A stretch of 64,000 nt of DNA from Allomyces arbusculus (lineage: Eukaryota > Blastocladiomycota > Blastocladiomycetes > Blastocladiales > Blastocladiaceae): the NCBI GenBank assembly GCA_027604705.1, contig JADHYV010000043.1:62001-126000 (forward strand). The letters run 5' to 3'. The notes beneath the pieces were generated by a model. That model did not search any database and had not been told where the DNA came from. It saw only the letters and a list, made by a program, of their open reading frames with translations. The translations under genes and the position numbers were made by a program. Shown here one piece after another: positions 44,821 to 56,969 of the stretch. Position 1 is the stretch's first letter; each line of letters starts with the position of its first letter.

Positions 44821-45657
44821 GGGAGCGCTCTTGGCGCTAGCCCTGGGCGCGCGCAGGTCGCGTCGGGCGGGGACGGCGGCGACGTGGCCACGACCTCCAA
44901 CCACACAACCTGCTCGTGCACGAGCGCGTTGCGGGGACCTCTTCCAGCAGGCGCGAGCGGGAGACAACCTTGTTGTTGTTGGATGGAGAAGACCTTGGTG
45001 CGACGCGTCGTGCCTTGCGCGTTTTCTGGCTGGGAAAACGGTGTTGCCGCTACACACCGATGGAAATGAGTGATTGAGACGGCGCAGCACTCGGACGCTT
45101 CGCATCGTGTTTGTGACGCATGGGCCATCGAAGGTTGTGGTCAAGCCATATGGGCCACACAGAGGGAACTCTGATCGCGCTGCCCGGCCCATGTGCGATC
45201 GGCGCTTGCCGGGACTGGTCTGCGGGCGGCTGTGGCCCACCAATGGCGTGAGAACACGCGTCACGCTGCGTCATCTGCGTCATCTGCCATCGCGTCTGAC
45301 CGGGGCCTGTCACGCCTGTCACGCCTGTCGTGGCTTTCAGCCACGAAACCCAGTCGATCCCTGCCCAGAAAACCTGAGCGCCGCGTGGCCTGCTGATGGT
45401 CCTGGCAGAAGCATCTCGCCCTGCGCCACACGGGACAAAACACGCTTCTCACCGCACGCCGCCAACCTGATCCGACTTGGCGTTCGTTGGCGTGCAGGCG
45501 CGACTTGGGCACCATTCGTCGCCCTGGCCTTCCCCTTCTTTGATCTCGTCTTTGACCAACGCCGACTGCAGCGACGAGGACGACGACCAATCCATCAGCA
45601 AAGAGACGACGAGCAACTTGCAGCAGCAGCAGCAGCAGCACGCACTTGGTTCCAAGC
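44821..45657. other. Divergent intergenic region, protoglobin / ERG20
   Basis: Promoter region for two divergent genes. Near 45290-45330 there is a short direct repeat, CACGCCTGT twice. A CAG-rich run lies just before the ERG20 start. No gene is supported. Confidence 0.5.
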
Positions 45658-47105
45658 ATGACCGCCGCCCAGAAGATTGCAGCACCCTCCCCGGCACCGG
45701 CCACCACCGCGGCCAAGATCAGTACTCCGGCTCCGACTGCTGCGACCACTCCTGCCAAGACAGCCACCACCATGCCCAAGATCACCGTGCCGCTCAAGAC
45801 GCCGCCCGAGGTCATTGCCGCGTTCGAGGCCTCCTACCACGTCCTGGCCAAGGAGCTGCTCGATGAGCTCGCCAACTCTTACAAGATGCCCAAGGAGGGC
45901 GTTGAGCGCATGCGTGCGGTAACTACTCGGCATCATCGAATTCTTCGCTCGCACGACAAGCAGCACGACTGACCGCGCTGTTTTCGCGACCGTGTAGATG
46001 CTCGACCACAACGTGTGCGGCGGTATGCTGCGCAACGCGCTGACCATTTGTGCGCATCGCATCCTCGTCACCGTGACCTGATCCCATGCATTTTGATGAT
46101 TTTAGGTAAGATGAACCGCGGTCTCGCGGTCGTCGACACGATGCTGATTCTCGCGCAGGCGCAGGGCCGCACGCTCACGCAGGAGGAGCTGTTCCGCGCG
46201 CACGTTGCCGGGTGGGCCATTGAATGGGTTCGTTAAACGTGGATTCCGGCCTGTGGCCGTCGCGGACGCCAATGCCAGTTTTTCAGTGCTGATACCACGC
46301 CTGCATCTCGACCATGTAGCTGCAAGCCTCGTTCCTGGTTGCCGACGACATCATGGACCAGTCGCACACGCGTCGCGGCAAGCCGTGCTGGTTCCGTGTC
46401 GAGGACGTGGGTCTTTCCGCCGTCAACGACGCGCTAATTCTCGAGGCACACCTGTTCAAGTTTATCAAGACGCATTTCCGCGCTCAGCCCTACTACGCTG
46501 ACCTCGTCGACCTGCTGCACGAAGTGGCCTACCTGACGGAACTCGGCCAGCTGATCGACATGCTCACGGCGCCCGAGGAGAAGGTCGACCTGACGCGTTT
46601 CTCGCTTGACCGGCACAGCTACATCGTGATCCACAAGACGGCCTACTACTCGTTCTACCTGTCGGTCGCCATGGCGCTGCTGATGGCCGGCATCACCGAC
46701 GACCGCGCGTTCCAGCAGGCCAAGGCGATCTTGCTGCCAATGGGCGAGTACTTCCAGGTGCAGGACGACTACCTCGACGCGTTTGCCGACCCGGCGGTGC
46801 TCGGCAAGATTGGCACCGACATCGAGGACAACAAGTGCTCGTGGCTTATCAACTCGGCGCTGGCCAAATGCTCGCCGGCACAGCGCGCCGTGCTCGAGGC
46901 CAACTATGGCCGCAAGGACGCGAAATGCATTGCCGCCGTCAAGCAGGTCTACCGCGACTTGGAATTGGAGCGCGCGTTCCACGAGTACGAGGCTGCCTCG
47001 TACCAGCGCATTCACGCGCTGATTGACGGGATTGATCTGTCGCTCGGCGTGCCTAAGGAGGTCTACGTGTCGTTTATGAACAAGGTCTACAAGCGGTCCA
47101 AGTAA
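45658..47105 (+). CDS. ERG20: Farnesyl diphosphate synthase (geranyltranstransferase)
   Basis: This enzyme condenses isopentenyl diphosphate with dimethylallyl and geranyl diphosphate to make the C15 precursor of sterols, ubiquinone and prenyl anchors. Exons are 45658-45918, 45998-46022, 46106-46227 and 46320-47105 (397 aa); the second exon is only 25 nt but is fixed by the CGGKMNRGLAVVDT motif it builds. The first Asp-rich motif is DDIMD in WLQASFLVADDIMD. The second is DDYLD in MGEYFQVQDDYLDAF. The C-terminus VYKRSK fits the family. The first ~38 residues are an Ala/Pro/Thr extension; an ATG at 45772 would remove it and give the usual length. The residue five places before the first Asp motif is Ser, where aromatic residues are usual. 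Confidence 0.94.
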
Positions 47106-48317
47106 AAGTGCGACGGGGTCGCGTCGCGGATTGCGCGGTTCCGCTCCGCAGAGCTTCGCTCGTTGCTGCAGCGGGATTCCATCAGTCCATTTTGATTATT
47201 CGTTGTGTTCCCTACTACAATATTGTGCAGTTTGCGGATGGAGCGGTAAGCTGGTTTGCCACGGGCGACGGCCGGGGCGAACGAGGTGAGTGATTTCAGC
47301 GCTGGTCGGTGCAATCGGTGCAAGTTTGCAGGCGCATGGTGGCCGTTCGCTTCGCTTCTCTTCGCGGCGCGCATCGGCCGCCGCCACCACAACGGCCCCA
47401 CCGCAACTTGACCAGTCTCCCTGCCACGCGCATCCACGGCGCGCGCGGCTCCCACCGGACTGCACGCGTGCGGCCGCTGCGATCCGTCTGCACGAGAGCG
47501 AGGGCGGCACGCAAGCGAGGCGACTTGCAGCACACCAACCCGCCGCTTGTCAACTGTTGTCGACCGCGACCAACAACCAACCGCAGCAGCAACGCCGGCG
47601 CCTCTTCTGGCCCGCACGACCCGCTGCACTCGGCTGCCTCGACGTGCTCGACGACGTGGAGCTCCTCGACACCGACCGTGCTCCTGGCCACCGTCGACAG
47701 GCTCTTGGATACCGACCGCCCCGGCACGCACGCGCACAACCTCTGTCCCGTGTGCTGGTGCGTGACCCGGTCGCCAACGACACGCTCCCTGACCGTGCAG
47801 CAGGCTGCTGGCATTGCACGCCCGGCGGTGATTTCGTAGCCGTGTCCCGTGCGGGGGTGACGTGTGTGCGTGTGTCCCGCGGGCCACGTCGCCGCTGCAC
47901 GCTGGCCAACCGTCCGAATCGACTCCGGATCGATCCAGTTGCGTTGGAAAGGGGACCGCCGGCCGTGGTACGTTGTGACCGAGCCTGCGTTGGTGTTGGC
48001 CATCGCACGACCTACGGGTCCGACTGGAGCTGACGGGAACGCGGCCCGATCTTGGCACCGTCCGTTTGGTAGACTTGCTCGCGGCCGTTTGTCACCGCGC
48101 TCGAGCGGACGTCGTGTGCTCACCCAGTGTGTCTGGTACGTTATGCTTTCCCGTCCGCGTGGTGCTCGTTGACTCGCCGGTGCGGCGAAAGCGTGGGGGT
48201 TGTTCGATGTCAGCCGATGTCTTTTTTATGACCGTCTGACCGACATTTGATGGACTGTTATCCTTGCTTCGCACAGCCCACGACCGCTTTGCTTGCCGTT
48301 CCCGCTCTCTTGCCGCC
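47106..48317. other. Long GC-rich intergenic region
   Basis: About 1.2 kb without a gene I can support. Long frames exist on both strands (for example 47296-48123 minus), but they are Arg/Ala/Thr-rich, overlap each other and carry no motif, as expected from CpG-rich promoter DNA. Confidence 0.5.
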
Positions 48318-50645
48318 ATGGCCGATGCCCCACCACCCGCACCGGGGCCCGCACCGCTCCCGGCGACGGCGGGCTCGCCTGCCGATGTTGCCGCCGCGGC
48401 GACGCAAGCCGCTGCCGACGCCGACTCGGCCATTGCGCACCGGACCCGACTGGCGCTCGCCCGTGCCGCGGCTGCGGCCAAGCAACAGCAACAGCAGCAA
48501 CAGCAGCAGCCGCAGCAGCAACAACATGCCGCAGCCCCGCTCCCGGCCCAGGCGTCATTCCCGCCAGCTCCTGCGGCCGGTGACCGGTCGCTGATGCCGC
48601 CCCCCTCGGCCGTCCCAGCTGCACGACGCTCCACGCGTTCGACGCGCGCGCGGCACGATGCAGCGGCCATGCCTGCCGCCGGACCAGGGACGGCGGGGCC
48701 GATGCCGCCGCCGCCGCCGCCGGCGCAGGGCCCGCCAGTCCCGCACCACCCATACCACCTGCGGCAGCGACCCACGCCCATGCCGTCGTCGCCACTCGCG
48801 ACCATGACCGCCCCGGCGAGCCGGACGGCGCGCGCGCCGCGGACCAAGGCGCGGTCGCCGAGTGCGCACCACGGTGTCGCGATGCCGACGGTGTCGTCGG
48901 CACCTGCTGCCCCGCCTGCAGCGACGTGGGGGCTCCCGCCGCAAGCGAACGGTAGCGAGATGCAGCCGCACCCGTACCTACGCCCGAAACCGCACCGTAA
49001 ACGCGCGTTGGCACTGCCCGCGAATACGGTGCCGATGCCGCCGCACGGGGCAGTGTCGCCGGTCCCGCCGGCGTTTACGATGTCGCCAGCAGCACCTGTG
49101 CATGGGAATGCTGCCACGATGCCCGTGACCACGTCGATGCCGTTGACGGCGCCGCCGACGCCCGTGACCGCCGGGTTCACGCACGCCGCTGTGCAAAATG
49201 GGAATTCAAGTCTGACCATGCTCGCGCCCGCGCCCATGACGCCCGGGACCCCTTCGCCCGTCCCGCCGCCGCAGGCGCAGTCGCAGTCCCAGCAGCAACC
49301 TGCGGCCCCCGCAACGAGCAACCGGCGCGCATCGCTCTACAAGACGGAGCTGTGCCGGTCCTACGAAGAAACGGGCGCGTGCCGGTACGGCCCCAAGTGC
49401 CAATTTGCGCACTCACCCATGGAACTGCGTGCCGTGCACCGGCACCCAAAGTACAAAACGGAGATCTGTCGCACGTTCCACGAACAGGGTTGGTGCCCGT
49501 ACGGCCGCCGGTGCTGCTTTATCCATAATGACCCGAATTCGGGGAAGACGGCGCTGCGCACTTTGGTTCTGGCCAAGTCGACGAGTCCCGCGGGCTCGAA
49601 TGCGCCGAATACGCCGGTCACGCCGACGGCGAATGGTGGGGGCGCGCGGTTCGCGCCCCAGCAGGCACAGGGACAGCAGGGACAGCAGGGGCAGCAGCCG
49701 ACGTCGCCGTTTGCGAACGCGCTGTTCTCGCCGACCGCTGCCGCGGCTGCGACTGCCGCCGCGCGCACGCTCGCGACCCCGGACCGGTCGCCACTGTACG
49801 GGACCGACCTGTTTGGCCACACCATCGGCGACCCAGCGGGACCGCTCGGTCTCGCGCTCGCTGCGGCTGCGGCCATGGCCGACACGGATGGGATGGACGT
49901 GGACGACGATATGCCCATGGACGTCGACCTCGACTCGTCGCTCAAGCACGAGCTCGGGATCGATGATCTTGATGTGGCTTCCGCTCCCGCGACCCCGGCG
50001 CACAACTCGGCGTCGGGTACGCCGGTCGCGCCGTCGTCCGCGTGGTGGTCCCCGCACCATGCGGCTGCCGTCGCTGCAGCGGCGGCGACTGCCGCGACGG
50101 CGCACGCGAGCCCTGTGGGTGCCGGCACGTCGGCGCCGATGACTGCGCCCGGGTGGTCCGTGTGGTCCGCGCCCGCACCCAGTGCACCCGCAGCCGCCGC
50201 CGCTGCACCTTTTACCGCGCCGACCGCATTTGCGGCTGCCACAGGGCCTTACCTGCCATCGCCGCTCGTCGAGCCAGGGCTCACCTCGTCTGCGACGCAC
50301 TCGCGTCAAACGACGCCGCCGACCACGGCGACCCCTGGTCACTCGAGCAGCAGTTTATTTATTGTTCCGACGGCGCCCGCATCGCCGTCGCCGTTCCACG
50401 TCGCTGGTCCCGCCCCCACCGCGCCGGTGGTGGGCGCACCGGGGCCGACGTACCCGTCGCCGTCGTCGGTGGCGCGCGCCTGGGCAGCTGCAGGGCCGCA
50501 GACGCAGCACCATATGGCGTGCGCGCCGATCTCGAGTCCCGCACCGGTGGGGCCGTCACCGGGGACGCCGCATGTTGCGGCTGCCGTGGCGGGTGCCGCA
50601 TGGGCTGGTGGACCTGATGCCGGGGCGCGTCGCCGGCTGTTTTAA
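48318..50645 (+). CDS. Tandem CCCH zinc-finger RNA-binding protein, TIS11/ZFP36 type
   Basis: This is a predicted AU-rich-element mRNA-binding protein that promotes decay of its targets. A single frame of 775 aa starts at GCCGCCATGG context. The two fingers have the exact C-x8-C-x5-C-x3-H spacing: Cys346/355/361/His365 and Cys384/393/399/His403. Each is preceded by the lead-in YKTELC or YKTEIC, and the 18-residue linker equals that of the TTP family. The 340 residues before the fingers are Ala/Pro-rich with a Gln run (~residues 55-75). The ~370 residues after them are Ala/Pro/Thr-rich with an acidic patch ([12 protein letters not shown]). The fingers alone define function. A (CT)n tract follows the stop codon. 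Confidence 0.92.
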   Translation: MADAPPPAPGPAPLPATAGSPADVAAAATQAAADADSAIAHRTRLALARAAAAAKQQQQQQQQQPQQQQHAAAPLPAQASFPPAPAAGDRSLMPPPSAVPAARRSTRSTRARHDAAAMPAAGPGTAGPMPPPPPPAQGPPVPHHPYHLRQRPTPMPSSPLATMTAPASRTARAPRTKARSPSAHHGVAMPTVSSAPAAPPAATWGLPPQANGSEMQPHPYLRPKPHRKRALALPANTVPMPPHGAVSPVPPAFTMSPAAPVHGNAATMPVTTSMPLTAPPTPVTAGFTHAAVQNGNSSLTMLAPAPMTPGTPSPVPPPQAQSQSQQQPAAPATSNRRASLYKTELCRSYEETGACRYGPKCQFAHSPMELRAVHRHPKYKTEICRTFHEQGWCPYGRRCCFIHNDPNSGKTALRTLVLAKSTSPAGSNAPNTPVTPTANGGGARFAPQQAQGQQGQQGQQPTSPFANALFSPTAAAAATAAARTLATPDRSPLYGTDLFGHTIGDPAGPLGLALAAAAAMADTDGMDVDDDMPMDVDLDSSLKHELGIDDLDVASAPATPAHNSASGTPVAPSSAWWSPHHAAAVAAAAATAATAHASPVGAGTSAPMTAPGWSVWSAPAPSAPAAAAAAPFTAPTAFAAATGPYLPSPLVEPGLTSSATHSRQTTPPTTATPGHSSSSLFIVPTAPASPSPFHVAGPAPTAPVVGAPGPTYPSPSSVARAWAAAGPQTQHHMACAPISSPAPVGPSPGTPHVAAAVAGAAWAGGPDAGARRRLF

Positions 50646-50682
50646 CTTATTTCACTGTTGGTTGTTGTCCGTTGTTAGTCGG

Positions 50683-50683
<1 letters not shown>

Positions 50684-50773
<90 letters not shown>
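50684..50773 (+). repeat. (CT)n microsatellite downstream of the CCCH gene
   Basis: About 44 CT units with one interruption (CTTT) start ~40 bp after the stop codon of the CCCH gene, so the tract may lie in its 3' untranslated region. Confidence 0.95.
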
Positions 50774-50779
<6 letters not shown>

Positions 50780-51665
50780 GTGCGCTCTCAAGTCTCAACC
50801 ATGAACTTTCTCCCTCTCTCTCCAACGACCGATTCCGCTCTTCCTCGTTATGCTCTTCTCCGTCCTGTCTTCATTCTCTCGAGACCCCCCCCCCCCCTAT
50901 CATTATTTGACACCGTTGCGTTTTTTTGGTTCCATATCGGGCCGCCCGTCTCGCTGCCGTGGCGGCGGGATGGCTAGGTCCGCTTGGTGTTTAAATTGCA
51001 CAATGGATTGCCCTTTTTTTGTTACCAGCTCTGTTCTTTCTTGCGTGTACGCACGACAGGCTCACTGTACCAGGTTTCTCGGCGAATTCTTTCAGTGTTC
51101 GTTGCTCGATGGTGTGTCGGCAGACTTGATCCGATCCGGCCTTGCCCGTGCGCGTGCGCACGCACGCATTTTGATGCCCATCGTGATCCCGCGTTCCGGC
51201 TCTCATGTGGTCGACAACTCCCAGTGACACCATGCTTTTTCCTGCTCCTTGCCGCGAAAATGGACTGGCGACGGATCAACGTTCGTTTTCCACCCGTGCG
51301 CGCTGGCGACGGACGCAAGTTCGCGCTCGGCCAGGGCAACCGTCCTCTCTTTCTTGCTCTCTCTTTACGCGTCCGTCTCCCTCGGACTCCCTCCAGTTTC
51401 ACCTGCTTTAATGACGTGAAATCCTGCGCAACCAAGGCGATTTCATTTGGACACGACATGCGCGGATCGGAGTCGGGCCTCGCATCTTGAGGAGGCCCGC
51501 CGCGGCAATGAGCAGAACACCACAGAAACACGACAAAACACGACACACCAAACGCAAAAACGGGACGCGAAGAAACAGAAAAAGATGAGTCGGAGACGGT
51601 CCCCAAACAAAAAAAAAAAAATACAAAGCAAACCAAACCAAAATTCACGCCATGAACCTGCCCAC
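50774..51665. other. Convergent intergenic region
   Basis: No gene is seen. Near 51600-51650 a poly-A run and CAAA-rich sequence lie just beyond the stop of the minus-strand gene; on its coding strand this is T/G-rich. Confidence 0.55.
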
Positions 51666-53024
51666 TTAAAGCACGAGCGCACCGGCCACGATGGCGCCCG
51701 CGGCCGCGAGCGACAGGCCCGACGCGGCCGAGACACCTGCAACCGCACCCGACTTGGTCGATCCGCCCTTGGGCAGCGAGCTGAACGCGCTCGCTTCGGG
51801 CCCAACAACCGCCTGTTCGGCATTCACATCGCCCGTGCACTGGTCGGCCGTAACCGTAATCGGCTGCTCGGCATCGACCTTGCGAATGTACCGGCGCTGC
51901 GTGCCGTCCGGGACGGCGTTCGGCGTCAGGACCGTCATCATGTCGACGAGCACTTGGTTCGGGAAAACAATCGCCGACTCGAACCAGTCGAGCATCTGGT
52001 CCGGGTTGACACGCTTGTCGAGGCGGTAGACTTGGCGGTTCTTGACAAACTTGAACGCGTCCGAGACACCAAACGTCTTGGTGAACTCGTCAAACGTCGA
52101 CGTGCCCGTGAACGTCTCGTCGACAACAATGTCGGCGTCGGTCAGGGCCTTGCGGAAGGCTTCGGCGTCGGTGAACGAGGCCGTGTCGGGCGTCATCAGC
52201 TTACCGCCAGCGTCCTCGACCAGCGCCTTCTTGTAGGCGGCTGCCGAGAACGAGAACGATGCCGTGTTGTTGTTGAAGTTGGACGGCGCCGCGTACGAAA
52301 TCCACGCGACATTCTGCGGCGTCGCGGGCGCCGCGCGCTTGGCCGCGTCCTTGGCCGCCTTGTACCGCGCATCAATGTCCTGCGTCGTCGCCTGCGCCTT
52401 GCCCTCGAGACCAAACCACTGCGCAAAGTACTCGAGCCACTCGGCGCGGTTGAGCATACCCGGATCGGACGAAGCGTACTGAGCAACAACTTTACTGCCG
52501 TCCACGTCCTTGACGGCCATACCAAAGCCCGTGAAAATCGCGTCGACGCCGTTCAGCGTCTTGGCAGCCGCGGCCGCGTTGGACGAATCGACCGACGCGA
52601 TCTTCTTGTCCTTGACGAGTTTCTGGAAACAGGCCGAGGTGACGAGCGCCTCCGAGTCGGCGGCGGCCACGGCGCCGCGCTGGCCAAGGACTTCAAGGTA
52701 GGGCACCGAGGTCGTGTCCATGACGGCGACGGACTTCACGGGAATCTCGAACGTGCCGTTGGATGGCGGCAGACCGTCCTTGGGCGCGCCGCGGATCAGG
52801 AGATTGTAGGTCGCCGCGACGGTGCCCGTCGCCTTCTTGACGGTGATCACCTTATAGTAGTTCTTGTACTCGACCGAGTACAGCTTGGCGTCTTCGGTCG
52901 TTGCCTTGGTCGTAAAGCAGTCCTTGTTCTTGTCGAACGTCTTGACACAGTCTTCGAGCGAGGTCGCCGAGACGAGCACAGCGAGCAGGAGCAGCGAGAG
53001 GAACTTGACGGAAACGCGCGACAT
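51666..53024 (-). CDS. GPI-anchored TroA-like (periplasmic-binding-protein fold) surface protein
   Basis: A single 452-codon frame. The N-terminus MSRVSVKFLSLLLLAVLVSA is a signal peptide, and the C-terminus (SGLSLAAAGAIVAGALVL) is a GPI-type hydrophobic tail. The core reads like the substrate-binding protein of iron-siderophore ABC transporters: FSVEY-like LYSVEYKNYYKVITVKKA, IPVKSVAVMDTTSVPYLEVL and LNRAEWLEYFAQWFGLEGKA. Related proteins exist in fungi and algae. A role in binding a metal or metal complex at the cell surface is plausible but not shown by the sequence. Start choice is clear because the signal peptide begins at the first Met. No intron is needed, and the coding GC and codon bias match neighbours. 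Confidence 0.7.
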   Translation of the reverse strand: MSRVSVKFLSLLLLAVLVSATSLEDCVKTFDKNKDCFTTKATTEDAKLYSVEYKNYYKVITVKKATGTVAATYNLLIRGAPKDGLPPSNGTFEIPVKSVAVMDTTSVPYLEVLGQRGAVAAADSEALVTSACFQKLVKDKKIASVDSSNAAAAAKTLNGVDAIFTGFGMAVKDVDGSKVVAQYASSDPGMLNRAEWLEYFAQWFGLEGKAQATTQDIDARYKAAKDAAKRAAPATPQNVAWISYAAPSNFNNNTASFSFSAAAYKKALVEDAGGKLMTPDTASFTDAEAFRKALTDADIVVDETFTGTSTFDEFTKTFGVSDAFKFVKNRQVYRLDKRVNPDQMLDWFESAIVFPNQVLVDMMTVLTPNAVPDGTQRRYIRKVDAEQPITVTADQCTGDVNAEQAVVGPEASAFSSLPKGGSTKSGAVAGVSAASGLSLAAAGAIVAGALVL

Positions 53025-54649
53025 TGTGGAAAGGGTGCTGATGGGTGGAGGGAGGATGGCAAGCGGTCAGTCGGACCGTGCTGGAGGAGCGGTTTGGCAC
53101 CCTGGTTCGGGGGTGGTTCAAGCGGTGCAGCAGATGGAGCTCGATGCGCGGTCGGCAGTCGAGCCGAGGAACAATGGAGGGTTGGCGACACATACCTTGG
53201 AGAAAACGGCCGAGCTTTGGGTCTATCCGAGAGGAACGCTGAGGGCCTGCGGGCGCTTCGACGAGGAGAAGAGGTGAGCGGGGAGGGGCCGGTATTTATG
53301 GGGAACCCAGTCCTCACTGTTGCACGGAGCGTGCTGGCTTCGTTCCGCCTCGTGCAGCAACTGCAACTTGGGGAAAAATGGGGTTCGCGCCGCACACCGA
53401 CCGGCATCCCGGCCGAACTGACTGGCCCTCGCCGCGTTGCCGTGCCAAACACACGCGAGCACGCCTCCCACGGCGGTGGCGAGCGGCGGCGGCGCCATCC
53501 GTGCCTGCCTCGTCGCTTGTGTTCACCGGGTCGGCACACCGCATCCCCAACGATCACGAAGGGGCGCGGGCGGTGGTGAACGAACTGAGGACGGCCGGTG
53601 TTTCGAGGTTTTGAGGCGGAAATGGCGCGAAAATGGGTCGTGGCGCGGACGATTCGTGGCTGGTGCCGTGCATGTGGGCCCGGTGCGGCGCATCCCGGCA
53701 ACAGCCTGTCTCGCAGGTGGCACTGGTTCCACACTCCCGGAGCACAGACCCGAGCGCCCGGATGCAGGAGACAGTGCGGGACGAGGGCTGAGACAATCGG
53801 CCAGTGCAGGATCGGCGGGACAGGTGCACCGTGCGGCGAAGAACCATGGCCGGAAAAACAATCCTCCCAGCGCACGCGGTGCGTCGAAAGCACGCGTGAG
53901 ATTTCAGGGCGGATCAGCGTGCTCGAGTGGTTGTGTGATGTTTACTGGTTCGTGCGGCCAAGGTGGATCCAGGGTCGATCATGAAGGTGCAGTTGGTGGT
54001 GCGGGACAGCGGGCGCCTGTCGGCCGTCGAGCTGCGCGCTTAACATCTGGATCATGGTGTTGCACGGTAGCTCAAGGTCGCTCGAGAGAGAGAGGGCACG
54101 CGCGCGTGTGCCAGCGCTTCGTGGGCGGCTGCTAAGCGCGCGCGATGCGGTGGAGAGAGGCAGAGCTTTGGCCGCGGGCACGAGGGGCGCAGGCGGCGCA
54201 CGTCGGCCGCGGGTCCGTGTCTGCGGTGCACAGCAACGCGGAGCCCGCCTCGCACCTGTTTGCTTGGCAAGGCCCGGCGAAGCAGCCCCAGCCAGAGGCA
54301 GTCTGTGAGACGGCGGCCTGCCACACAATTCGCATCCACGTGCACGCCATTGCTGTCCGCAGATTGTCGCGTTTCCGGTCAAGTCATCCGCCACCGCCGC
54401 CGCCGTGACGGCCGTGCTCGTCGGTCGTCCAGGAAGAGCGCGCGCCAGCTCCGTTTTACTTTGTCGCCCTACCGGCCGCAACTCCGTGCCCGAGTCCACT
54501 CGCGCCGGCAGCAAGTCAAGTCAGTCGATTACATTCGAAATTGTGCGTCCGACTTCCGTGTGACCGACCCGCTCTGCGCCGCCGGCGCGGCCGACACCGA
54601 CACTGACGCGCACCGTGCTCCGTAGTCTTTTCAAGACATTATAGTCAAA
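53025..54649. other. Long divergent intergenic region
   Basis: About 1.6 kb between two divergent genes with no supported gene. A TATTTAT element at 53293-53299 reads ATAAATA on the minus strand, some 270 bp before the TroA-like gene; it could be a core promoter if the leader is long. The overlapping GC-rich frames have no motifs. Confidence 0.45.
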
Positions 54650-56525
54650 ATGGCGACGCGCTCCTCCTCATCCCCCCGCCCGGTTACCGCCAACGACGTG
54701 CTGCCCGGGTTCGCCCCGCCGTCGCAGTCACAGCCCGCCAGCGACCAGGGCGGCGTCTACATGCGTTTCAACTCGCTCGAAGAGGCCGAGCTCGCACTGA
54801 GTACGGTGTTGGCTGCCGCAATACGACAAAGTGTGCCGGACCGTGTCTCACTCTCTCTCGCTTGTAGGCAAGCTCGGGCTCTCAGTCACACACGCCGACC
54901 CGATCGACGCGACGGCCGCCGCCGACCAGGACACCTACCTTGAGTCGCAGTCCGAGGACGAGAACGCGTGGCACCACGAGGACGACGACAACAACCACGA
55001 CGACGACACCATGGACCACGGCGCCGCCACCGAGTGGGTGAACAAGGGCTACGCGCAGCCGTCGGCCCCGCAACCCGCGCCATCCACGACGGCGCCCGCG
55101 CTCGACATCTCCCTCATCCAGTCGCCGACCGTCTGGATCGGCGGCATCCCGCCGTCCTTCACCTTCCGCGACCTCGGCGCCTGGATCGAGGACCGCACCG
55201 CGCTCGTCGCGCAGCATGTGCACGTTGCGAAAGACCGGCACACGGGCGCGTCCCGCGGCCACGCGACGGTGACGTTTGCCACGCTCGACGACGCGCACCG
55301 CGCCGCGCGGCTCCTGCACGGACACAACGTCGCGGACCTCGGCGGGAAAACCGTCTTCGTGCGCCCGCACCACGCAGGCGGCGCCGGGATGCGGTCCGTG
55401 TTCGTTCGTCGGGTCCCGCTCAACGCGGCGTGGTTCGATGTGAAACAAGTGTTTGAGTCGCGCGGGTTCAGTGTCGGTAAGGTCGATTTGATTCCGCGGA
55501 ATGGAGGCGCCCCGGGGCATCGCGGGTACGGCACGGTCGCGCTGAGTTCGGCCGAGGAGGCCGCGCGCGCGGTCGAGGAATTGACGGGCGCACTGGTTGC
55601 GGGACAGTCGATTCAGGTGTTCCCGTTTGATTCGGCGCGGTTGACGCGACCCGGGGAGAAGCCCGTGCACCACCACCACCAGCAGCAGCAGCAGCAGAAC
55701 AAGTATGCGGCGTCGCCCGCGGCGTCGGCCTTTGCGGCAACGGGTGGGTACAAGTGGGCGCCGGGCGCGAATCGCGTGAGCGACAAGTATAAGGCGATGC
55801 CGTCGTGGCGCGCGTCGGCGGCGGCGCCGGTGCCGGCGAGTAAGAAGGCCGAGGTTCCGCAGCAAGACCAGCTGGAACAGGAGCCCGAGCAGGAACAGTA
55901 TCAAGAACTAAAGCAGCACCAGCAAGAACAAAAGCAGCAGCGCGCCGCGTCGCCCGCGGCCGTTGCCCCGACGACGATGACGACGGCAGCGCCGGCGCCG
56001 GTGCTGGTGCCGCGTGCCGCCGCGCCGCGCAGTCCCGCCGTGGGCAACGCCAAGCCCGTTTATCAGCAGCAGCAGTACCAGCAGCAGCAGCAGTACCAGC
56101 GCCCTGCGACCGCGTTGCCGACGACGACGCGTCCACCTCCTCCCGGCAGGTTCGGCGGCAAGCCGCAGCGCAACTACCAGCAGCATCCGAACGCAACGTC
56201 GGTCTTTATTGGCAACCTGCCCACCGGCCTGCCGTGGTTCACGCTCAAGGACTTTTTGCGTGACCAGGGGTTTATGCCGGGCAATATTGCCGTGCGCAGC
56301 GCGCAGGGCAAGCCGTTTGCATATGCGATAGTGCAACTGTTTGTGCCCGGTGGCAGTGGGAACGCGACCGACGAGGCGCGCCAGGCCGAGGCCGATCGCG
56401 CGATTGCGATTTTGAATGGTGTGCTGTTTGAGGGCAACCGGCTCATGGTGCAGCTCGACCGGTCGGGGATGCCGCGCGAGCAGCAGCAGGCGCCGCGCAC
56501 GGCGACGCCGACGACGGAGGTGTAA
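54650..56525 (+). CDS. Three-RRM RNA-binding protein
   Basis: Exons are 54650-54800 and 54868-56525 (602 aa); the 67-nt intron has a GTACGG donor and TAG acceptor, and the join reads EEAELALSKLGLSVTHADP. Three RNA-recognition motifs are visible. RRM1 (~132-215): TVWIGGIPPSFTF and SRGHATVTFA. RRM2 (~225-305): SVFVRRVPLN and HRGYGTVALS. RRM3 (~492-590): SVFIGNLPTGLPW and FAYAIVQLFV. An acidic His/Asp stretch lies before RRM1, and a long Gln-rich linker (EQEPEQEQYQELKQHQQEQK) separates RRM2 from RRM3, which may favour condensation. I cannot name the orthologue. The aromatic RNP residues are only partly conserved in RRM1 and RRM2. Confidence 0.8.
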
Positions 56526-56969
56526 AACGACAAGGGGCGCCGGAGCTGCAGGAGAGAGATTTATGATAGGGTTTTGACGATATGGTGTCGAATGTGCCAA
56601 CGACGAATGTTTGATATACTTGAGCGAGTCGGATCGGTTATCGTTCCTGCCGCTTGGAGAGGATGCGATGGATGTCATGGATCAAGATAAGCAATCTTCG
56701 ATGTGTTGACCTGCAACGGAGAGCGCGAAGATCACACGAGTAAGTCAGCGTTGGTGGAGGTAGAATGCTAAGTCGCATTCTCTTGCAGGATCGTCCGCCA
56801 CTCACGACAGACGAAAGTACATACATAGGTACCTATGTTTGCCGTTTGCGGAATTGCTTTTGCTGTTTATGTCGTAAGGCGACCACTTCCTGGTCAGCTC
56901 GTTCGCTGCTGAACCTCGTCATTTCGACTTGGGGCTGCGACGCTCTGCTCTCTGGTCGCTGATACGCAC
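56526..56969. other. Intergenic region, lower GC
   Basis: No gene is visible between the RRM gene and the truncated RWD-RBR copy. Confidence 0.5.

Noticed and set aside
47296-48123. 275-codon minus frame between ERG20 and the CCCH gene
   Set aside because: It overlaps equally long frames on both strands, is Arg/Ala/Thr-rich and shows no conserved-looking motif, so it is best explained by CpG-rich promoter DNA.
51447-53579. 710-codon plus-strand frame opposite the TroA-like gene
   Set aside because: It is the antisense shadow of a GC-rich gene: Arg-rich, no motif, while the minus strand has a signal peptide and a recognisable fold.
53437-54135. 232-codon plus frame in the long divergent intergenic region
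   Set aside because: Gly/Arg-rich without motifs, overlapped by similar frames on the other strand, and placed in the promoter region of two divergent genes.
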